Part shown: piece by piece, positions 24,361 through 25,593 of the stretch | Layout: every line of letters begins with the position of its first letter | Position numbering within the stretch: the first letter of the stretch is position 1 | Assembly (NCBI GenBank): GCA_016839665.1 | Contig: JAEOTU010000318.1 | Location: 1 to 25,593 of the forward strand | DNA: 25,593 nucleotides | From: Candidatus Hodarchaeota archaeon | Lineage (GTDB): Archaea; Asgardarchaeota; Heimdallarchaeia; Hodarchaeales; Hodarchaeaceae | Direction of reading: 5' to 3' | The notes under the pieces: model-generated | The model's database searches: none | What the model saw: only the letters and a program-made list of their open reading frames with translations | What the model was told of the DNA's origin: nothing | Translations under genes and position numbers: made by a program

Positions 24361-25230
24361 GTGAATATGACCAAGTTTTCAACCTCTATAACAGAAATAA
24401 TCCAACAACGGTATTCATGCAGAACTTACGAAGTTCAACCGCTAGATGAAGATTTAATAGGAAAAATAAACGATTTTATCCAATTAAAACATACTTCTCC
24501 CTTCAATGGACATGTAAGGTTCAAGTTATTAGAGATTCCTGAATTAGATCAAATAGAAAAAAAGCAAATCGGGACTTATGGTTTTATCAGAGGAGCCCAA
24601 TATTTTATTATTGGAGCTATAAAAGACACTGATAAATCTTTGGAACACTTTGGATATCAGATGGAAAGGTTGATTTTATATGCTACAGACTTAGGTTTGG
24701 GAACATGTTGGGTAGGGGGAACCCTAAGAAGAAACAAATTTGCAGCTCATATCAATGTCACAGAAAGCGAAATAGTTCCAGCTATTGCTCCAGTTGGATA
24801 CCCATCAACAAGTAGAAGAAAGATTGATCGACTTGCGAAATGGGCAGCACGATCGAAAAAGAGGAAACCGTGGGAAGATATCTTCTTTGAAGGAGATGTT
24901 AAACACCCACTTACACAAGAGAGAGCAGGGAACTATGATATACCGTTGGAAATGATTCGAATTGCCCCCTCTGCTTCAAATCGCCAACCTTGGCGAGCAA
25001 TTAAAGAATCTGATGGTCAGAATTACCATTTTTTCATTAATCGGAGAGGAGGTTGGTACAATCGTCTTCTTCCCTTCCCTGATTTTCCACGAATCGATCT
25101 AGGAATCGCAGTATGTCATTTTGACTTAACTATTCAAGAGATTGGGCTTGAGGGTAACTGGAGTTGTATGGAACCTGAAGTTATTGCCCCAACGCATTTT
25201 GAATATTGTATCTCGTGGATTAGTGACTAA
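24361..25230 (+). CDS. Nitroreductase-family protein (TM1586-like)
   Basis: A 289-residue flavoprotein of the nitroreductase superfamily, in the longer internally duplicated TM1586-like form. The N-terminal half starts with the FMN-binding IIQQRYSCRTYEVQPLDED and includes the LGLGTCWVGGTLRRNKF core, which normally lies at the FMN site; the second half has MIRIAPSASNRQPWRA, the second FMN-contact signature. This class uses FMN and NAD(P)H to reduce nitro or quinone-type compounds; the physiological substrate is unknown. It is cytoplasmic. Translation may begin at GTG 24361 or at ATG 24367 six bases later; no good ribosome site is seen. The gene is 34 bases after the EEP gene on the same strand and may be cotranscribed, with no obvious functional link. 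Confidence 0.83.
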   Translation: MNMTKFSTSITEIIQQRYSCRTYEVQPLDEDLIGKINDFIQLKHTSPFNGHVRFKLLEIPELDQIEKKQIGTYGFIRGAQYFIIGAIKDTDKSLEHFGYQMERLILYATDLGLGTCWVGGTLRRNKFAAHINVTESEIVPAIAPVGYPSTSRRKIDRLAKWAARSKKRKPWEDIFFEGDVKHPLTQERAGNYDIPLEMIRIAPSASNRQPWRAIKESDGQNYHFFINRRGGWYNRLLPFPDFPRIDLGIAVCHFDLTIQEIGLEGNWSCMEPEVIAPTHFEYCISWISD

Positions 25231-25264
25231 AAAGGTAGGAATGAGGAAAGGAACGGTGTCTGTT

Positions 25265-25593
25265 CTATGGTCTCCTCTTTTTTCTTAGTCCGAATATGGA
25301 TATTAACGCTAGCAGTAGAATAAAAGCCGTCATTCCTGATGTACTCACGGTTAAAGTTGGTTCTGTGGTAGTATGTGGAGTGGTTGTAGTAGTGCTTTCA
25401 GGGGTGGTAGTTGTAGTATGAGTTAACCCTGGATTGTCAATTGTATAGTCTTTTGTTGAGATAGAGTAGCTACGAAAGCCAATACTATCAATTACTTCCA
25501 CTTTCAGAAGAACAGTTGTACCATCATAGAGACTGGTGACATCCCAAGTGTATTTCAGGGTGTTCAACCCCGAAGCGAGTTCTACCCAGGATA
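25265..25593 (-). CDS. C-terminal part of a Thr-rich anchored surface protein (5' truncated)
   Basis: The frame is open through the window edge, so a TTG at 25567 is not the true start. The visible 109 residues comprise the end of an Ig/fibronectin-like domain (SWVELASGLNTLKYTWDV, then TTVLLKVEVID), a Thr-rich stalk of about 25 residues (TTTTTPESTTTTTPHTTTEP), a membrane helix (about 18 residues, MTAFILLLALISIFG) and a LRKKRRP tail. The YTWDVTSLYDGT type of strand is common in repeat domains attached to secreted peptidases and adhesins. The stalk is probably glycosylated. It converges with the nitroreductase gene (34-base gap). The function depends on the missing N-terminal part. Confidence 0.75.
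   Translation of the reverse strand, partial: SWVELASGLNTLKYTWDVTSLYDGTTVLLKVEVIDSIGFRSYSISTKDYTIDNPGLTHTTTTTPESTTTTTPHTTTEPTLTVSTSGMTAFILLLALISIFGLRKKRRP

Overview
This 25.6 kb window looks like a piece of an AT-rich archaeal genome, most likely an Asgard archaeon. The archaeal signs are an archaeal-type glutamyl-tRNA synthetase, an archaeal-type HMG-CoA synthase with a zinc-ribbon/OB (DUF35-like) tail, TATA-like boxes, GAGGT-type ribosome sites and frequent TTG/GTG starts. The Asgard signs are two eukaryote-like genes: a three-helix membrane protein resembling the OSTC/Ost3/Ost6 subunit of oligosaccharyltransferase, and a large P-loop GTPase with the DVGGQ motif of Arf and G-alpha proteins, encoded next to a long coiled-coil protein. 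Many surface proteins have a signal peptide, many N-glycosylation sequons and a C-terminal membrane anchor. A Heimdallarchaeia-like lineage is possible but is only a guess. No tRNA, rRNA, CRISPR array, insertion sequence or phage gene was found.

Layout. 1-1530 (+): the 3' end of an unidentified gene, then an ArsB/NhaD-type ion transporter. 1574-5519 (-): a three-gene ABC operon, in transcription order a membrane-tethered ATPase, a sequon-rich surface protein with a C-terminal anchor, and an FtsX/MacB-type permease. 5676-8470 (-): a beta-class DNA methyltransferase downstream of glutamyl-tRNA synthetase. 8700-11783 (+): GTP cyclohydrolase II, an M24 metallopeptidase and an AEC-type carrier. 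11808-12431 (-): a protein made of two copies of an Lrp/AsnC-effector-like domain. 12574-14262 (+): an anchored M14 zinc carboxypeptidase with calcium-type loops.

14307-17972 (-): the most eukaryote-like block, read as OSTC-like subunit, small membrane protein, coiled-coil protein and Arf-like GTPase. A 683-base spacer (17973-18655) holds a 24-base imperfect repeat. 18656-20344 (+): HMG-CoA synthase fused to a DUF35-like tail. 20371-21228 (-): an Fpg/Nei DNA glycosylase. 21510-25230 (+): a small surface protein with a sorting-type tail, a polytopic membrane protein with a C-terminal endonuclease/exonuclease/phosphatase domain (Cwh43/PGAP2IP-like layout), and a nitroreductase. 25265 to the end (-): the C-terminal part of a Thr-rich anchored surface protein.

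Themes. The cell-surface theme (anchored peptidase, sequon-rich ABC partner, sorting-tail protein, OSTC-like subunit, Cwh43-like enzyme) suggests an envelope rich in N-glycosylated proteins. The GTPase/coiled-coil pair is the best candidate for an undescribed system, possibly a membrane- or cytoskeleton-associated switch. The rest is housekeeping: translation, riboflavin and isoprenoid synthesis, and DNA repair. All functions are inferred from motifs read by eye; no database search was possible.
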